This document shows, piece by piece, positions 1 through 9,056 of a DNA stretch of 64,000 nucleotides. Source of the stretch: Bacillus sp. NP157. GTDB taxonomy: Bacteria > Pseudomonadota > Gammaproteobacteria > Xanthomonadales > Rhodanobacteraceae. Position numbers and translations under genes: made by a program. The notes under the pieces are model-generated. The model was not told where the DNA came from, did not search any database, and saw only the letters and a list, made by a program, of their open reading frames with translations. The stretch's first letter is position 1; each line of letters opens with the position of its first letter. Where the stretch lies: NCBI GenBank assembly GCA_018889975.1, contig CP076546.1, positions 124,001 through 188,000 of the forward strand, given 5' to 3'.

Positions 1-407
1 CGAACAACGTCATTCCCGGCGAACTCGTCGCGCTGGTGAACTTCCGCTTCTCCACCGCGAGCACCGCGGATGGCCTGCGTGAGCGTGCCGAGGCGATCCT
101 GCGCGCGCACGGCGTCGACTTCCACATCGACTGGCATCTGTCCGGCCACCCGTTCCTGGCCACGCCCGGTGGACGCCTGCGCGACGTCGTGGCCGGGGTC
201 TGCCGGGATCTTTGCGACATCGACCCGGAACAGAGCACCGGTGGCGGCACCAGCGATGGCCGCTTCATCGCCCCGATGGGCGCGGAAGTGATCGAGCTCG
301 GCCCGGTGAACGCGACGATCCACAAGGTCGACGAGTGCGTCTCCGTGGCCGACCTGGAACGCCTGCCAGACCTATACGCAGCAATCTGCGAACGCATGTT
401 TTCATAG
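1..407 (+). CDS. dapE: Succinyl-diaminopimelate desuccinylase, C-terminal part
   Basis: This is the 3' end of a gene cut by the left window edge; the open frame runs from base 3, so the GTG at 36 is not the true start. The product resembles DapE, the zinc-dependent M20 amidohydrolase that converts N-succinyl-LL-diaminopimelate to LL-diaminopimelate and succinate in lysine and peptidoglycan synthesis. Visible DapE signatures are NNVIPGE at the extreme left, STGGGTSDGRFIAP, and the C-terminal GPVNATIHKVDE, whose His is a metal ligand in the family. The stop overlaps the stop region of the convergent acylase gene by 6 bp. Confidence 0.93.
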   Translation, partial: NNVIPGELVALVNFRFSTASTADGLRERAEAILRAHGVDFHIDWHLSGHPFLATPGGRLRDVVAGVCRDLCDIDPEQSTGGGTSDGRFIAPMGAEVIELGPVNATIHKVDECVSVADLERLPDLYAAICERMFS

Positions 408-2765
408 CTGCGGGGTGATGGTCAGGCTGTGTTCGGTGGGGCCCGGCAGCAGCGGTGTTAAATGCCCGTCCACCCACTCGTCGTGCCCGGCCCCATGGAA
501 CGGCGATAGCGGATGCCCGCTCTGTCCGCCAGGCATTTCCAGATAGCTCTGGTCTTCGTGCCCAGGCGAGATCGCGAAGCGTTCCGACGCACCGAACGCG
601 GGCGCCTGCACGCGCGGCATGTCGGTGTCGCCGGCCAGGGGCTCGGCAGGCATGTCGAGGAAGCGGCCGAGCCAGCGTGGCAGCGCCGACGACAGGGGAT
701 GGACGATGTGCGCGGTGTTCTGCTCGCCCCACGTGCGCGCCTCGATGCCGCCAGGACCCGCGTTGAGATCGTCCATCGTCTTGCGCGCCGCGGCGCCGAG
801 CAGCGCGTCCCAGTCCTTCCACTTCGGCTCGAGCAGGTTCGGCGGCCGCGTCGTGACCATCTGCCATACCGCGCCTTCGGCCGTCGTACCACGCGGCCAG
901 GTGAAATCAGGGAAGCGGGCCTTCGCCCGTTCGACGAAGGGCGCGAGCGCCAGGTCGCGGACGTTCTCGCGGAATGTGCGCACGACGCGGTAATCGACGC
1001 TGTCGACAGAGGCGTGCCCCGTCCAGTTTGCCGTGGCGCGCCGCAGCGGATCCAGCGCGCCGTCGGTCGTCGTCTTCAGCGTCGCCTGAAGCAGGTCGTT
1101 CCAGCGCGACAGGAATACGGCCCGGTCGTCGAGCTGGATCGACAGCATATCGCCGGGGACAAAGCGATCGCGGCCACGCAGGTCGTCGCGGATCTGCTGG
1201 GCGCGAGCGCCGAGGTCGTGGCCACCGTTGCCGAGCAGGCCAAGCGCCTCGCCGCCGACGGTGCGGTTGTTCGCGGTCCACAGGCGACCGTCCGTCGGAT
1301 CGACGATGCGCGGATAGCGCGAGGCATCGGCGAAGCCGCTCCAGCCGGGCGTCCCGGCCTGGCGCAGCGGCACGGCGTTGCCGATGATCGTCCAGCCGAC
1401 GTGGCCGGCGCGATCGCCGACGACCAGGTTCTGCGGCGGCATGCCGGCGTGCGGCGCCACGCCAAGCGCCGTCGTGACATCGGTCGCGCGTTCCAGGCCC
1501 ATGATGCCGAGGTTGAATGCATCCGGCCGATGCGCGATCCATGACAGGGCCAGCGGCGTGCCGTCGACGTCGCTTGCGGCAAGCGGACCCCACTTCGTGT
1601 CTTCGACCGTGAGGTGGCGAGCCTCGCCATGCGCGACCTCGATGACCTCGTCGTGCACTTCGAACGCCGCGCTGCCTTCCGGCGTGGTGTAACGCTTCGG
1701 GTTCGCCGGATCGCGGGTGACGCGGACGAAATCCGACCAGTCGCCGTAGCTGTTGGTGAAGGCCCACGCGACCTGTCCATTCGAGCCGGCGACGAGGGCC
1801 GGCGTGCCTGGCAGGGTGACGCCGTTGAGGTCGCGCATGCCACCCGGTGCCGTCGCATCGGGAAAGCGGATGCGCGCCCGGAACCAGATATCCGGCACGC
1901 GCAGCCCCAGGTGCATGTCGTCCGCCACCAGCGCCGCGCCGTTCTCGGTCAACCCCCCGCCCACCGCGAAGCTGTTACTCCCCGGCAAAACCTCATCCCC
2001 AAGCCCCTCCTGTAGGAGCGCGCCCGCGCGCGATTGCTTCTCGGCCCCCACCCCACCCCGAAAATCCAACACCCCCACCCCCGGCAACACCCCAGCCGGC
2101 GACAACGACCCATCCAGCGCCGCCTCCCACGTCGGATCGGGCGCCGCCAGCGCGTCCACAACCGCCCCCGGCAACACGGCGCGCAACCTTGCCAGCCCCA
2201 GCTCCCGGCTGTTCATCCCGTCGTCGTTGAGGTCCAGGTACATCGCGCCGAGCACCAGCAGGCTGTCCTCGCTTTCCCAACGCTTCGGCGCCTGGCGCAG
2301 CAACAGGTATTCCCACGGCCGCACGCGCAGCTGGCCGAGCCCCGCATTGACGCCGTCGCGGTACGCATCGATCACCTCGCGCTGGTCCGGCGGCAGGAAC
2401 GCATACGCGGCTTCGGCCACGGCGCGCAGGCGATGCACGCGGTGGCGCATGTCCACGTCCACGGCTTTTTCGCCGACCAGCGCGGCCAGTTCACCCGCGG
2501 CCACGCGGCGCAGCAGGTCCATCTGGAAAAAGCGATCCTGGCCATGCGCGAAGCCGAGCGCCCAGGCGGCGTCGCGGCGGTTCGCAGCCTGCACCGTGAG
2601 CGTGCCGCGGGCATCGCGTTGCAGCGTCGCGACCGCGCTGGGGCCGCGTAGCGACAGCGTGCCGTCCAGCCGCGCGAGGCTGCCCGATAGTGCGAACCAG
2701 GCGCTTGCCACCGCGAGCAGGATCAGGACAGACAGGCCGATCAGCAGGCGGATGGCGAGGCGCAT
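402..2765 (-). CDS. Penicillin acylase family Ntn-hydrolase (787 aa)
   Basis: Predicted N-terminal-nucleophile amidohydrolase of the penicillin/cephalosporin/AHL acylase family, made as a precursor and self-cleaved into alpha and beta chains. An N-terminal hydrophobic segment (residues 5-27) suggests export or membrane anchoring. The alpha chain contains the family motif GFAHGQDRFFQMDLLRR (about 71-87). The beta chain should start at Ser263 in PGSNSFAVGG, the expected autocatalytic nucleophile. The start at 2765 follows the upstream glycosidase-like gene by 5 bp, giving a two-gene operon. Odd feature: codons 244-252, just before the predicted cleavage site, are a REP element read in frame. 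The substrate cannot be told from sequence; acyl-homoserine lactones, beta-lactams and other N-acyl compounds are all possible in the family. Confidence 0.88.
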   Translation of the reverse strand: MRLAIRLLIGLSVLILLAVASAWFALSGSLARLDGTLSLRGPSAVATLQRDARGTLTVQAANRRDAAWALGFAHGQDRFFQMDLLRRVAAGELAALVGEKAVDVDMRHRVHRLRAVAEAAYAFLPPDQREVIDAYRDGVNAGLGQLRVRPWEYLLLRQAPKRWESEDSLLVLGAMYLDLNDDGMNSRELGLARLRAVLPGAVVDALAAPDPTWEAALDGSLSPAGVLPGVGVLDFRGGVGAEKQSRAGALLQEGLGDEVLPGSNSFAVGGGLTENGAALVADDMHLGLRVPDIWFRARIRFPDATAPGGMRDLNGVTLPGTPALVAGSNGQVAWAFTNSYGDWSDFVRVTRDPANPKRYTTPEGSAAFEVHDEVIEVAHGEARHLTVEDTKWGPLAASDVDGTPLALSWIAHRPDAFNLGIMGLERATDVTTALGVAPHAGMPPQNLVVGDRAGHVGWTIIGNAVPLRQAGTPGWSGFADASRYPRIVDPTDGRLWTANNRTVGGEALGLLGNGGHDLGARAQQIRDDLRGRDRFVPGDMLSIQLDDRAVFLSRWNDLLQATLKTTTDGALDPLRRATANWTGHASVDSVDYRVVRTFRENVRDLALAPFVERAKARFPDFTWPRGTTAEGAVWQMVTTRPPNLLEPKWKDWDALLGAAARKTMDDLNAGPGGIEARTWGEQNTAHIVHPLSSALPRWLGRFLDMPAEPLAGDTDMPRVQAPAFGASERFAISPGHEDQSYLEMPGGQSGHPLSPFHGAGHDEWVDGHLTPLLPGPTEHSLTITPQL
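2012..2034 (+). repeat. REP-like palindrome inside the acylase gene
   Basis: A 23-bp element starting GTAGGAGCGCGCCCGCGCGC. It matches copies at 28048 and 53573 (and 12691 in opposite orientation) apart from end bases. It lies within the penicillin acylase coding frame and is translated on the minus strand as QSRAGALLQ. It is flanked on the plus-strand right side by a C-rich low-complexity stretch to about 2110. Confidence 0.85.
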
Positions 2766-2770
2766 GGGCG

Positions 2771-3559
2771 TCAGCGTGGCTTGGGGAAGACGGCGACCAT
2801 GCCTGCGTAAGGCTTGGTCATGAAGGCGGGAGCGCCGGCGTAGCCATCCGTGGGCGTCCACGCCTGCGAGATGGTGCCGTCGAGGAACAGTGCGTCGCGG
2901 CAGCCCAGTTCGTCGCGGAACAGGCGGGCGAACGAGTGGAAGTTGACCGGGGCGCGGCTGATGGCGAAGACCACTTCGTGTGCTGATTTCGCGCAGACGC
3001 CGCTGCGCCATTTCATGCTGTCCGAACCGTTGTCGAACTGCGTGTTGACCTCGCCGTCGATCACCAGCATCGGGCCGGACTGCGTGGCCCAGCGTGGCTT
3101 GCGACCGGACGCCCTGAACGCTTCGGTCGGTCGGACCTCGGCGCTGCCGTCGTCGTAGATGGCGAAAACGCCGTTCGGCAGCAGCGAGAAATTGCCCGAG
3201 CGCGGGTTGCCGTGGGCGAGGTTGAGCGGAACGATGGTCTTGCCGTCTTCGACGTAGAGGCCGAGCGGGCGGAAGTCGCGGTCGTAGATGCCGGCGTTGG
3301 TCGCGAAGGCCAGCTTGCGGCCCCTGGCCGCCGTGTAGGCCTTCAACGCTTCGATGCCCGCGAACGGCTGCTGCGTGTCCGGGTTCTGCCAGAACAGCTC
3401 GATCGACTCCTCGCGCGTATCCACGTTGACCACGTAGTACGACTGGCTGTCGAACACCACGTCGCGGCCTTCGACGGCGTCGGCCGGCGCGGCGCAGCCG
3501 ATCGATAGCGTGGCAAGGCCTGCCAGGGCGAGGCTGCGGGAGAGGAAACGGGTGGCCAT
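2771..3559 (-). CDS. Phosphodiester glycosidase (NAGPA/DUF2233-like) family protein
   Basis: A 262-aa protein with an N-terminal signal sequence (residues 4-22, hydrophobic, followed by GCAAPADA; possibly a lipoprotein, although Ser rather than Leu at -3 makes a poor lipobox). The mature part resembles the NAGPA/DUF2233 fold related to the mammalian uncovering enzyme: FATNAGIYDRDFRPLGLYVEDG, NFSLLPNGVFAIYDDG, TQSGPMLVIDG and the Gly/Asp-rich LFLDGTISQAW. The family cleaves sugar-phosphodiester bonds; the substrate here is unknown. The start at 3559 was chosen because it begins the signal peptide; an in-frame ATG at 3583 is the alternative. It is the first gene of an operon with the downstream acylase (5-bp gap). 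Confidence 0.8.
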   Translation of the reverse strand: MATRFLSRSLALAGLATLSIGCAAPADAVEGRDVVFDSQSYYVVNVDTREESIELFWQNPDTQQPFAGIEALKAYTAARGRKLAFATNAGIYDRDFRPLGLYVEDGKTIVPLNLAHGNPRSGNFSLLPNGVFAIYDDGSAEVRPTEAFRASGRKPRWATQSGPMLVIDGEVNTQFDNGSDSMKWRSGVCAKSAHEVVFAISRAPVNFHSFARLFRDELGCRDALFLDGTISQAWTPTDGYAGAPAFMTKPYAGMVAVFPKPR

Positions 3560-3726
3560 CAGGCGAATACGGCGGTGGGGCATCCGCCGATGTTCGCCGG
3601 GCGGGCGGGGCGCACGCAAGGGCCGGTGCAAGGCTGACGCGTGGCAACGGTGTGGCAACGGCGTGGCGACGGGCCGCAGGGCCTGCGAGGGCGTAAACTC
3701 CGGGGTTTAACCCACGCCGCCACGCC

Positions 3727-4215
3727 ATGCCCTACACACCCATCGTCGCCACCCTAGGCTACGTGCTGTCGCCCGATGGCCAGCGCGTGCTGATGATCCA
3801 CCGCAATGCGCGCAAGGACGACCAGCACCTTGGCAAGTACAACGGCCTCGGCGGCAAGATGGAGCCCGGCGAAGACATCGCCGCCTGCATGCGTCGCGAG
3901 ATCCGCGAGGAAGCCGGCATCGAATGCCTGGAGATGAGCCTGCGCGGTACGCTGAACTGGCCTGGCTTCGGCAAGCAGGGCGAAGACTGGCTCGGCTTCA
4001 TCTTCGTCATCACCCGCTTCGAGGGCGAGGCCTTCACGTCCAACCCCGAAGGCACGCTGGAATGGGTGCCGGTCGACGGGCTGGACGCGCTACCCATGTG
4101 GGAAGGCGACCGCCATTTCCTGCCGCTGGTGTTCGACGGCGATCCGCGGCCCTTCCATGGCGTGATGCCATACAAGGGCGGGCAGATGGTGTCGTGGAAG
4201 TACACCCGCATGTGA
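3727..4215 (+). CDS. NUDIX hydrolase, MutT/8-oxo-dGTP diphosphatase type
   Basis: A 162-aa cytosolic NUDIX pyrophosphohydrolase. The Nudix box fits G-x5-E-x7-REUxEExGU exactly at residues 43-65 (from GKMEPGE to REIREEAGI), supplying the Mg2+-binding glutamates. The N-terminal strand (VATLGYVLSPDGQRVLMIHRN) and the WPGFGKQGEDWLGFIF section resemble 8-oxo-dGTP/oxidised purine nucleotide diphosphatases, which sanitise the nucleotide pool. The precise substrate is inference. It stands alone, divergent from the glycosidase-like gene and convergent with parC. Confidence 0.85.
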   Translation: MPYTPIVATLGYVLSPDGQRVLMIHRNARKDDQHLGKYNGLGGKMEPGEDIAACMRREIREEAGIECLEMSLRGTLNWPGFGKQGEDWLGFIFVITRFEGEAFTSNPEGTLEWVPVDGLDALPMWEGDRHFLPLVFDGDPRPFHGVMPYKGGQMVSWKYTRM

Positions 4216-4223
4216 TCGATGTG

Positions 4224-4246
4224 ATCGCGCGCAGGCGCGCTCCTAC
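4224..4246 (-). repeat. REP-like palindrome between the NUDIX gene and parC
   Basis: A copy of the 23-bp repeat in inverted orientation (ATCGCGCGCAGGCGCGCTCC then TAC). It sits in the 46-bp gap between the two convergent genes and can form a GC-rich hairpin. No T-run follows it, so a terminator role is only possible. Confidence 0.85.
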
Positions 4247-4261
4247 ACGGGTTGGTGGTGG

Positions 4262-6502
4262 TTAGCCGGTGGTTTCGATGCGCTCGACGCGGCGCAGGCC
4301 GCGCGGTAGCACGCCGCCGCGGGTGGCGCGGCTGCCGCCGTATTCGACCAGGTCGGCCCACTTCAGCGTGAGCTTGCGGGCGCCGGCGTACATGGTGACC
4401 TCGCCCTTGCCCTCGGTGACCACGGCGATGCCGACCACGCGCTCTTCGCCCGACGCCAGCTTCGCCTTAGGGATCTCGATCAGCTTGTTGCCCTTGCCCT
4501 TGTCGAGTTCGGGCAGTTCGGCCACCGAGAACATCAGCAGGTGGCCTTCGCCAGTGACGACCACGATGCGGTCACGCGACGGATCGGCGGTGATCACCGG
4601 GGCCAGCACGCGGGCGCCTTCGCTCAGCGAGATGATCTGCTTGCCGGCCTTCTGGCGGCCGGTGAGGGCCTCGAAGCGGGTGACGAAGCCGTAGCCGAAG
4701 TCGGTGGCCAAGACGATGCGGGTGTCGTTGTCCGCCGCGACCACCGCGTCGAAACGCGCGCCGGACGGCGGGCTGAAGCGACCGGTGAGGGGCTCGCCAT
4801 TGCCGCGCGCCGAGGGCAGCGTATGCGCCGGTGTGGCGTAGGCACGGCCGGTGGAATCGATGAAGGCGACCTGCTGGGTGGTGCGGGCACGGGCGATCGC
4901 CGCCAGGCTGTCGCCCTCGCGGTACGACAGTGCCTCGCCGTCGACATCGTGGCCCTTGCCGGCGCGCACCCAGCCCTTCTGCGACAGCACCACGGTGACT
5001 GGCTCGGAGGCGACCAGGGCGCTCTCGTCGAGGGCCTGGGCGACGCTGCGCTCGATCAGCGGCGAGCGACGCTCGTCGCCGAATTTCTCGGCGTCGCTGC
5101 GCAGTTCATCCTTGATCAGGCTCTTCAGCTTGGCCGGCGACTTCAGCAGCACGTTGATGCGCGCGCGTTCTTCTTCGAGCTTGTCGCGCTCTTCGTTGAT
5201 CTTCATCTCCTCGAGGCGGGCCAGCTGGCGCAGCTTCGTTTCGAGGATGTAGTCGGCCTGTTCTTCATCGAGGCGGAAGCGGGCGATCAGCACCGGCTTC
5301 GGCTCTTCCTCGGTGCGGACGATGCGAATGACTTCGTCCAGGTTGAGGTAGGCGATGCGCAGCGCCTCGAGCAGGTGCAGGCGGCGCTCGACGCGGCTCA
5401 GGCGGTGGTTGAGGCGGCGCGTGACCGTGTCGGTACGGAAGCGCAACCACTCGGAAAGGATCATTTTCAGATCCTTTACCTGCGGGCGCCCGTCCAGGCC
5501 GATCATGTTCATGTTGATGCGGAAGCTCTTCTCCAGGTCGGTCGTGGCGAAGAGGTGCTGCATCATTTCGTCGACGTCCACGCGGTTGGAGCGCGGCACG
5601 ATGACGAGGCGGATCGGGTTTTCGTGGTCGGACTCGTCGCGCAGGTCTTCGATCATCGGCAACTTCTTCGCGCGCATCTGTGCGGCGATCTGCTCGAGGA
5701 TCTTCGAGGGCGACACCTGGTGGGGCAGGGCGGTGATGACGATGTTGCCGTCGTCGCGCTCGTAGATGGCGCGGGCGCGCACCGAGCCGATGCCGGTCTG
5801 GTACATCGCGGCCAGTTCGCGGCGGGGCGTGATGATCTCGGCCTGGGTCGGGTAGTCCGGGCCCTGCACGTGCTCGCACAGGTCGGCGATGGTCGCGTCC
5901 GGGTCGTCGAGCAGGCGGATGCAGGCGCTGGCCACTTCGCGCAGGTTATGCGGCGGGATGTCGGTGGCCATGCCCACGGCGATGCCCATGGAGCCATTCA
6001 GCAGCACGTGCGGGACGCGCGCCGGTAGCCAGGTCGGCTCTTCCAGCGTGCCGTCGAAGTTGGCCGACCAGTCGGTCGTGCCGTGGCCCAGCTCGGAGAG
6101 CAGCACTTCGGCGATCGGGGTCAGGCGCGACTCGGTGTAGCGCATCGCGGCGAAGCTCTTCGGATCGTCCGAGGAGCCAAAGTTGCCGTGGCCGTCCACC
6201 AGCGGGTAGCGGTACGAGAACGGCTGGGCCATCAACACCATGGCCTCGTAGCAGGCCGAGTCGCCGTGCGGATGGAACTTGCCGATCACGTCACCGATGG
6301 TGCGCGCCGATTTCTTCGGCTTGGCCTGGGCACCCAGGCTCAGCTCGCTCATGGCGTAGATGATGCGCCGCTGGACCGGCTTCAGGCCGTCGCCGATGAA
6401 GGGCAGGGCGCGGTCGAGCACCACGTACATGGAATAGTCCAGGTACGCGCGCTCGGCGTAGTCCTTGAGCGGGATCTGTTCGTAATTGGCTTGCAAATTC
6501 AT
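4262..6502 (-). CDS. parC: DNA topoisomerase IV subunit A
   Basis: A 746-aa type IIA topoisomerase A subunit that works with ParE to unlink replicated chromosomes. The catalytic tyrosine is Tyr122 in [10 protein letters not shown]. The N-terminal winged-helix part shows [15 protein letters not shown] and [14 protein letters not shown], and the C-terminal third has the shorter beta-pinwheel typical of ParC rather than GyrA (no GyrA box seen). The quinolone-resistance-determining residues corresponding to E. coli Ser80 and Glu84 are the wild-type Ser82 and Glu86. The ATG at 6502 starts a canonical MNLQ. It appears monocistronic. Confidence 0.96.
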   Translation of the reverse strand: MNLQANYEQIPLKDYAERAYLDYSMYVVLDRALPFIGDGLKPVQRRIIYAMSELSLGAQAKPKKSARTIGDVIGKFHPHGDSACYEAMVLMAQPFSYRYPLVDGHGNFGSSDDPKSFAAMRYTESRLTPIAEVLLSELGHGTTDWSANFDGTLEEPTWLPARVPHVLLNGSMGIAVGMATDIPPHNLREVASACIRLLDDPDATIADLCEHVQGPDYPTQAEIITPRRELAAMYQTGIGSVRARAIYERDDGNIVITALPHQVSPSKILEQIAAQMRAKKLPMIEDLRDESDHENPIRLVIVPRSNRVDVDEMMQHLFATTDLEKSFRINMNMIGLDGRPQVKDLKMILSEWLRFRTDTVTRRLNHRLSRVERRLHLLEALRIAYLNLDEVIRIVRTEEEPKPVLIARFRLDEEQADYILETKLRQLARLEEMKINEERDKLEEERARINVLLKSPAKLKSLIKDELRSDAEKFGDERRSPLIERSVAQALDESALVASEPVTVVLSQKGWVRAGKGHDVDGEALSYREGDSLAAIARARTTQQVAFIDSTGRAYATPAHTLPSARGNGEPLTGRFSPPSGARFDAVVAADNDTRIVLATDFGYGFVTRFEALTGRQKAGKQIISLSEGARVLAPVITADPSRDRIVVVTGEGHLLMFSVAELPELDKGKGNKLIEIPKAKLASGEERVVGIAVVTEGKGEVTMYAGARKLTLKWADLVEYGGSRATRGGVLPRGLRRVERIETTG

Positions 6503-6597
6503 GGATTTAGAAGTCCGTCAGCGCGCCGCGGCGCGTCATTAGCCGGACGATGGTGCCAGAAAGAGGTCTCAGGAGCTAAGAATGCGTTGGGGTTGCC

Positions 6598-7614
6598 TCA
6601 AGGCTTCCCCGCATCCGTATCCTTCAAGAACCCGATCAACCCCGCGAAGTACGTCGCCTGGTCGTCATACATGGCCAGGTGAGCGCCCTTCGGGCACAGC
6701 AGGAAATGCCCCCTGGGCAACTTCTTCGCCATGGCCTGCATGTACTTCGGATCCATCGTGTCGTAGGTGGCCCCGATCACCAGCGTCGGCACCGTGATCT
6801 TCGCCAGGTCCTTGCTGCGGTCCCAGTGGAGCAGCTTGCCGCTGGCGCCCAGTTCGCTCGGCCCCTGCATCGAAACGTAGATCTGCTCGTTGATGTGCCC
6901 GAACGAGCGGGTCACCGGCTCCGGCCACTGGTCGGCCGGCATCCGCAGCACGTGCTGCTGGTAATGCATCGGCATCAGGATGGCCATGTAGGCCGGGTCG
7001 TCGGTCTTCTTCTCGCGCTCCATGCGCTGCACTTCGGCGAGCTTCTTCTGATCCATGGCCGGCATCAGCACCGTCTTCGCGTACACGTTGTACGCCGGGA
7101 TGCTATCGACCATGTTGGAAATGACCAGCCCCTTGAGGTGCTGCTGGTATTTCAGCGCGTACTCGATGGCTAGCACGCCGCCCCAGGAATGGCCGAGCAG
7201 GTAGAAGTTGTCCTTGTCCAGGTGCAGGGCCTGGCGGACCTGCTCCACCTCTTCGACGAAGCGCGGCGTATCCCACAACGACTCGTCGGTCGGCTTGTCG
7301 CTGAACGCCGAGCCAAGCTGGTCGTAGTAGTAATACTCGATGCCCGCGCCGGGGAAGTAGCTGTCGAAGGCTTCGAAATACTCATGGGTGGCGCCCGGGC
7401 CGCCATGCAGCAGCAGGACCTTGATGGTCGGGTTGTTGCCGACCCGCTTGGTCCAGACCCTGAACTTCCCCTTTGGCGTGTCGATGGTGATCATCTTCAC
7501 GCCACCGGACAGCACGTCGTCGCGCCCGGTGTTGTCGAAGTAGGAGGGCGGGGGAGCGGCATGTGCCGCCACCACGGTGAAAACAAACAGCAGCAATGCG
7601 ATCAGGCGGCGCAT
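6598..7614 (-). CDS. Secreted alpha/beta hydrolase, proline iminopeptidase (S33) family
   Basis: A 338-aa alpha/beta-hydrolase with a cleavable signal peptide (residues 1-19, ending VVAAHA). Family S33 features: oxyanion motif LLLHGGPGATHEY (67-79), DQLGSAFSDKP (98-108), nucleophile Ser143 in GHSWGGVLA, and a C-terminal Asp/His pair in ATYDTMDP and CPKGAHLAMYDD. Members remove N-terminal proline or hydrolyse small amides and esters; the signal peptide points to periplasmic or secreted action. Substrate is inferred from the family only. It is divergent from the acyltransferase gene. Confidence 0.88.
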   Translation of the reverse strand: MRRLIALLLFVFTVVAAHAAPPPSYFDNTGRDDVLSGGVKMITIDTPKGKFRVWTKRVGNNPTIKVLLLHGGPGATHEYFEAFDSYFPGAGIEYYYYDQLGSAFSDKPTDESLWDTPRFVEEVEQVRQALHLDKDNFYLLGHSWGGVLAIEYALKYQQHLKGLVISNMVDSIPAYNVYAKTVLMPAMDQKKLAEVQRMEREKKTDDPAYMAILMPMHYQQHVLRMPADQWPEPVTRSFGHINEQIYVSMQGPSELGASGKLLHWDRSKDLAKITVPTLVIGATYDTMDPKYMQAMAKKLPRGHFLLCPKGAHLAMYDDQATYFAGLIGFLKDTDAGKP

Positions 7615-7793
7615 GGCATAACCCTCCCCCGGAAGATGTCGTGACTATCGCGGTCCGGCCGGTTGCCCGCAAGATGCAGGTGGGCCGTCACGCCGGTTTG
7701 ATCTTTCCGAAGGTTCCCCAACGCAGGATCCTGCATTCACGGGGGAGCCAAGCCGCGGCTGGTTACATGGTATTTTTCGCAGCGGGAAGATCG

Positions 7794-9056
7794 ATGCGCA
7801 AGGACCTCTCCGCCGACGGCCTGCGTGGCCTCGCCGCGGTCAACGTGTTGCTCTGCCACCTGTTCCTGGCCTTCCTGCCGGGCGGCTTTGCCTGGATTTA
7901 TCCCGACACCACCACGCCGGCGGCGATGCAGGGTGTCGTCGACCACGTGATCGCCTTCCCGCCGCTGGCCGTGCTGTGGAACGGCCAGTTCGCCGTGTGC
8001 ATCTTCTTCGTGCTCAGTGGCTACGTGCTGACGAAGTCGTTCCTCGCGTCCGGCGACCTGATGGTGTTCAAGCTGCGTGCCTCGCGGCGTTTCCTGCGCC
8101 TTGGCGTGCCGATCTTCGGCTCGGTGATGTTCGCGTGGCTGGTGATGTCGCTGGGCCTGTCGCACGCGCGCGAGGCCGGCGCGCTGTCGGGCTCGACCTG
8201 GCTGGCCGACTTCTGGATGAAGCCGCCCGATGCGCTGGAGGCCCTGCGCGACGGCGTTTACGGCACGCTGCTCAACGGCTGGTCGCGCTTCAACCCCACG
8301 CTGTGGACCATGAAGATCGAATTGCTCGGCTCGATGTTCGTCTTTGCCTACCGTGCCCTGACGTTGAAAGGTGGGCCCGGCGTGCTGAACTTCGGCATGG
8401 CCCTCGCGCTCCTCGCCTGGTTCTTCCCCAACGACTGGCCGTACTACACCGCGTTCCTCGCCGGCAGCCACGTGGGCGAGGCGCCGCTTGTGCGCTCGAA
8501 GCCGCTGCCCGCTGCCCTGGTAGTGGGTGCCGTGGTTTGCGGCGGCTTCGATGTGTCGCCGTGGTACGAGTGGACGCGCGTGCTGCCGCTGGACGATAAC
8601 GTCCGCAAGGCCGCCTTCAACGTGGCCGGCGGCATCATGCTGCTGTACGTCGTGCGCTGCGGGGTGTTCGATCGCGTGTTGCAAGGGCGCGTGGCGCAGT
8701 TCATGGGCCGCATCTCGTATGCGTTCTACCTGGTGCACCTGCCGATCCTGCTCAGCGTATCGGCGTGGTGCTTCGCATGGCTGGTGGGCACCGCGGGCCT
8801 GTCGCCGGTGGCCGGCGCGCTCGCGACGATCCCCGTCACCTTCGCCGCCGTCATCGCCGTGGCGGTGCTGTTCGACCGCACGTTCGACCGCTGGGGCATC
8901 CTCCTGTCGCAGAAGGTGTTCCCGGCACCGTCGCAACGCCGCGGCACGGTGGCGCTGCTCGGTGCCGACGGCCTGCGCCGCCGCCTGCGCTACCACCGCC
9001 GGCGGCCCGCCATGCGTGAAGAGCACCCGCGTGCGCGGGGCTCAGGCCATCAGTGA
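7794..9056 (+). CDS. Acyltransferase family 3 (OafA/YrhL-like) membrane protein
   Basis: A 420-aa polytopic inner-membrane protein of the acyltransferase-3 family, which O-acylates surface polysaccharides, antibiotics or glucans. The N-terminus has the diagnostic DGLRGLAAVNVLLCHLF with the conserved Arg and His, and SGYVLTKSF follows; multiple hydrophobic helices continue to about residue 370. The start at 7794 has a GGGAAG ribosome site; an in-frame ATG at 7767 lacks one. The C-terminal tail is Arg-rich. Its 3' end overlaps the convergent flavoprotein gene by 15 bp. Confidence 0.85.
   Translation: MRKDLSADGLRGLAAVNVLLCHLFLAFLPGGFAWIYPDTTTPAAMQGVVDHVIAFPPLAVLWNGQFAVCIFFVLSGYVLTKSFLASGDLMVFKLRASRRFLRLGVPIFGSVMFAWLVMSLGLSHAREAGALSGSTWLADFWMKPPDALEALRDGVYGTLLNGWSRFNPTLWTMKIELLGSMFVFAYRALTLKGGPGVLNFGMALALLAWFFPNDWPYYTAFLAGSHVGEAPLVRSKPLPAALVVGAVVCGGFDVSPWYEWTRVLPLDDNVRKAAFNVAGGIMLLYVVRCGVFDRVLQGRVAQFMGRISYAFYLVHLPILLSVSAWCFAWLVGTAGLSPVAGALATIPVTFAAVIAVAVLFDRTFDRWGILLSQKVFPAPSQRRGTVALLGADGLRRRLRYHRRRPAMREEHPRARGSGHQ

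Noticed and set aside
36..407. A complete 123-aa gene starting at GTG 36
   Set aside because: The frame continues upstream to the window edge with DapE sequence (NNVIPGE), so this is a truncated gene.
2766..3728. An N-terminal extension of the acylase reading frame to 3728
   Set aside because: The added 320 codons are antisense-like Arg-rich sequence over the glycosidase-like gene in another frame; the hydrophobic N-terminus begins at 2765.
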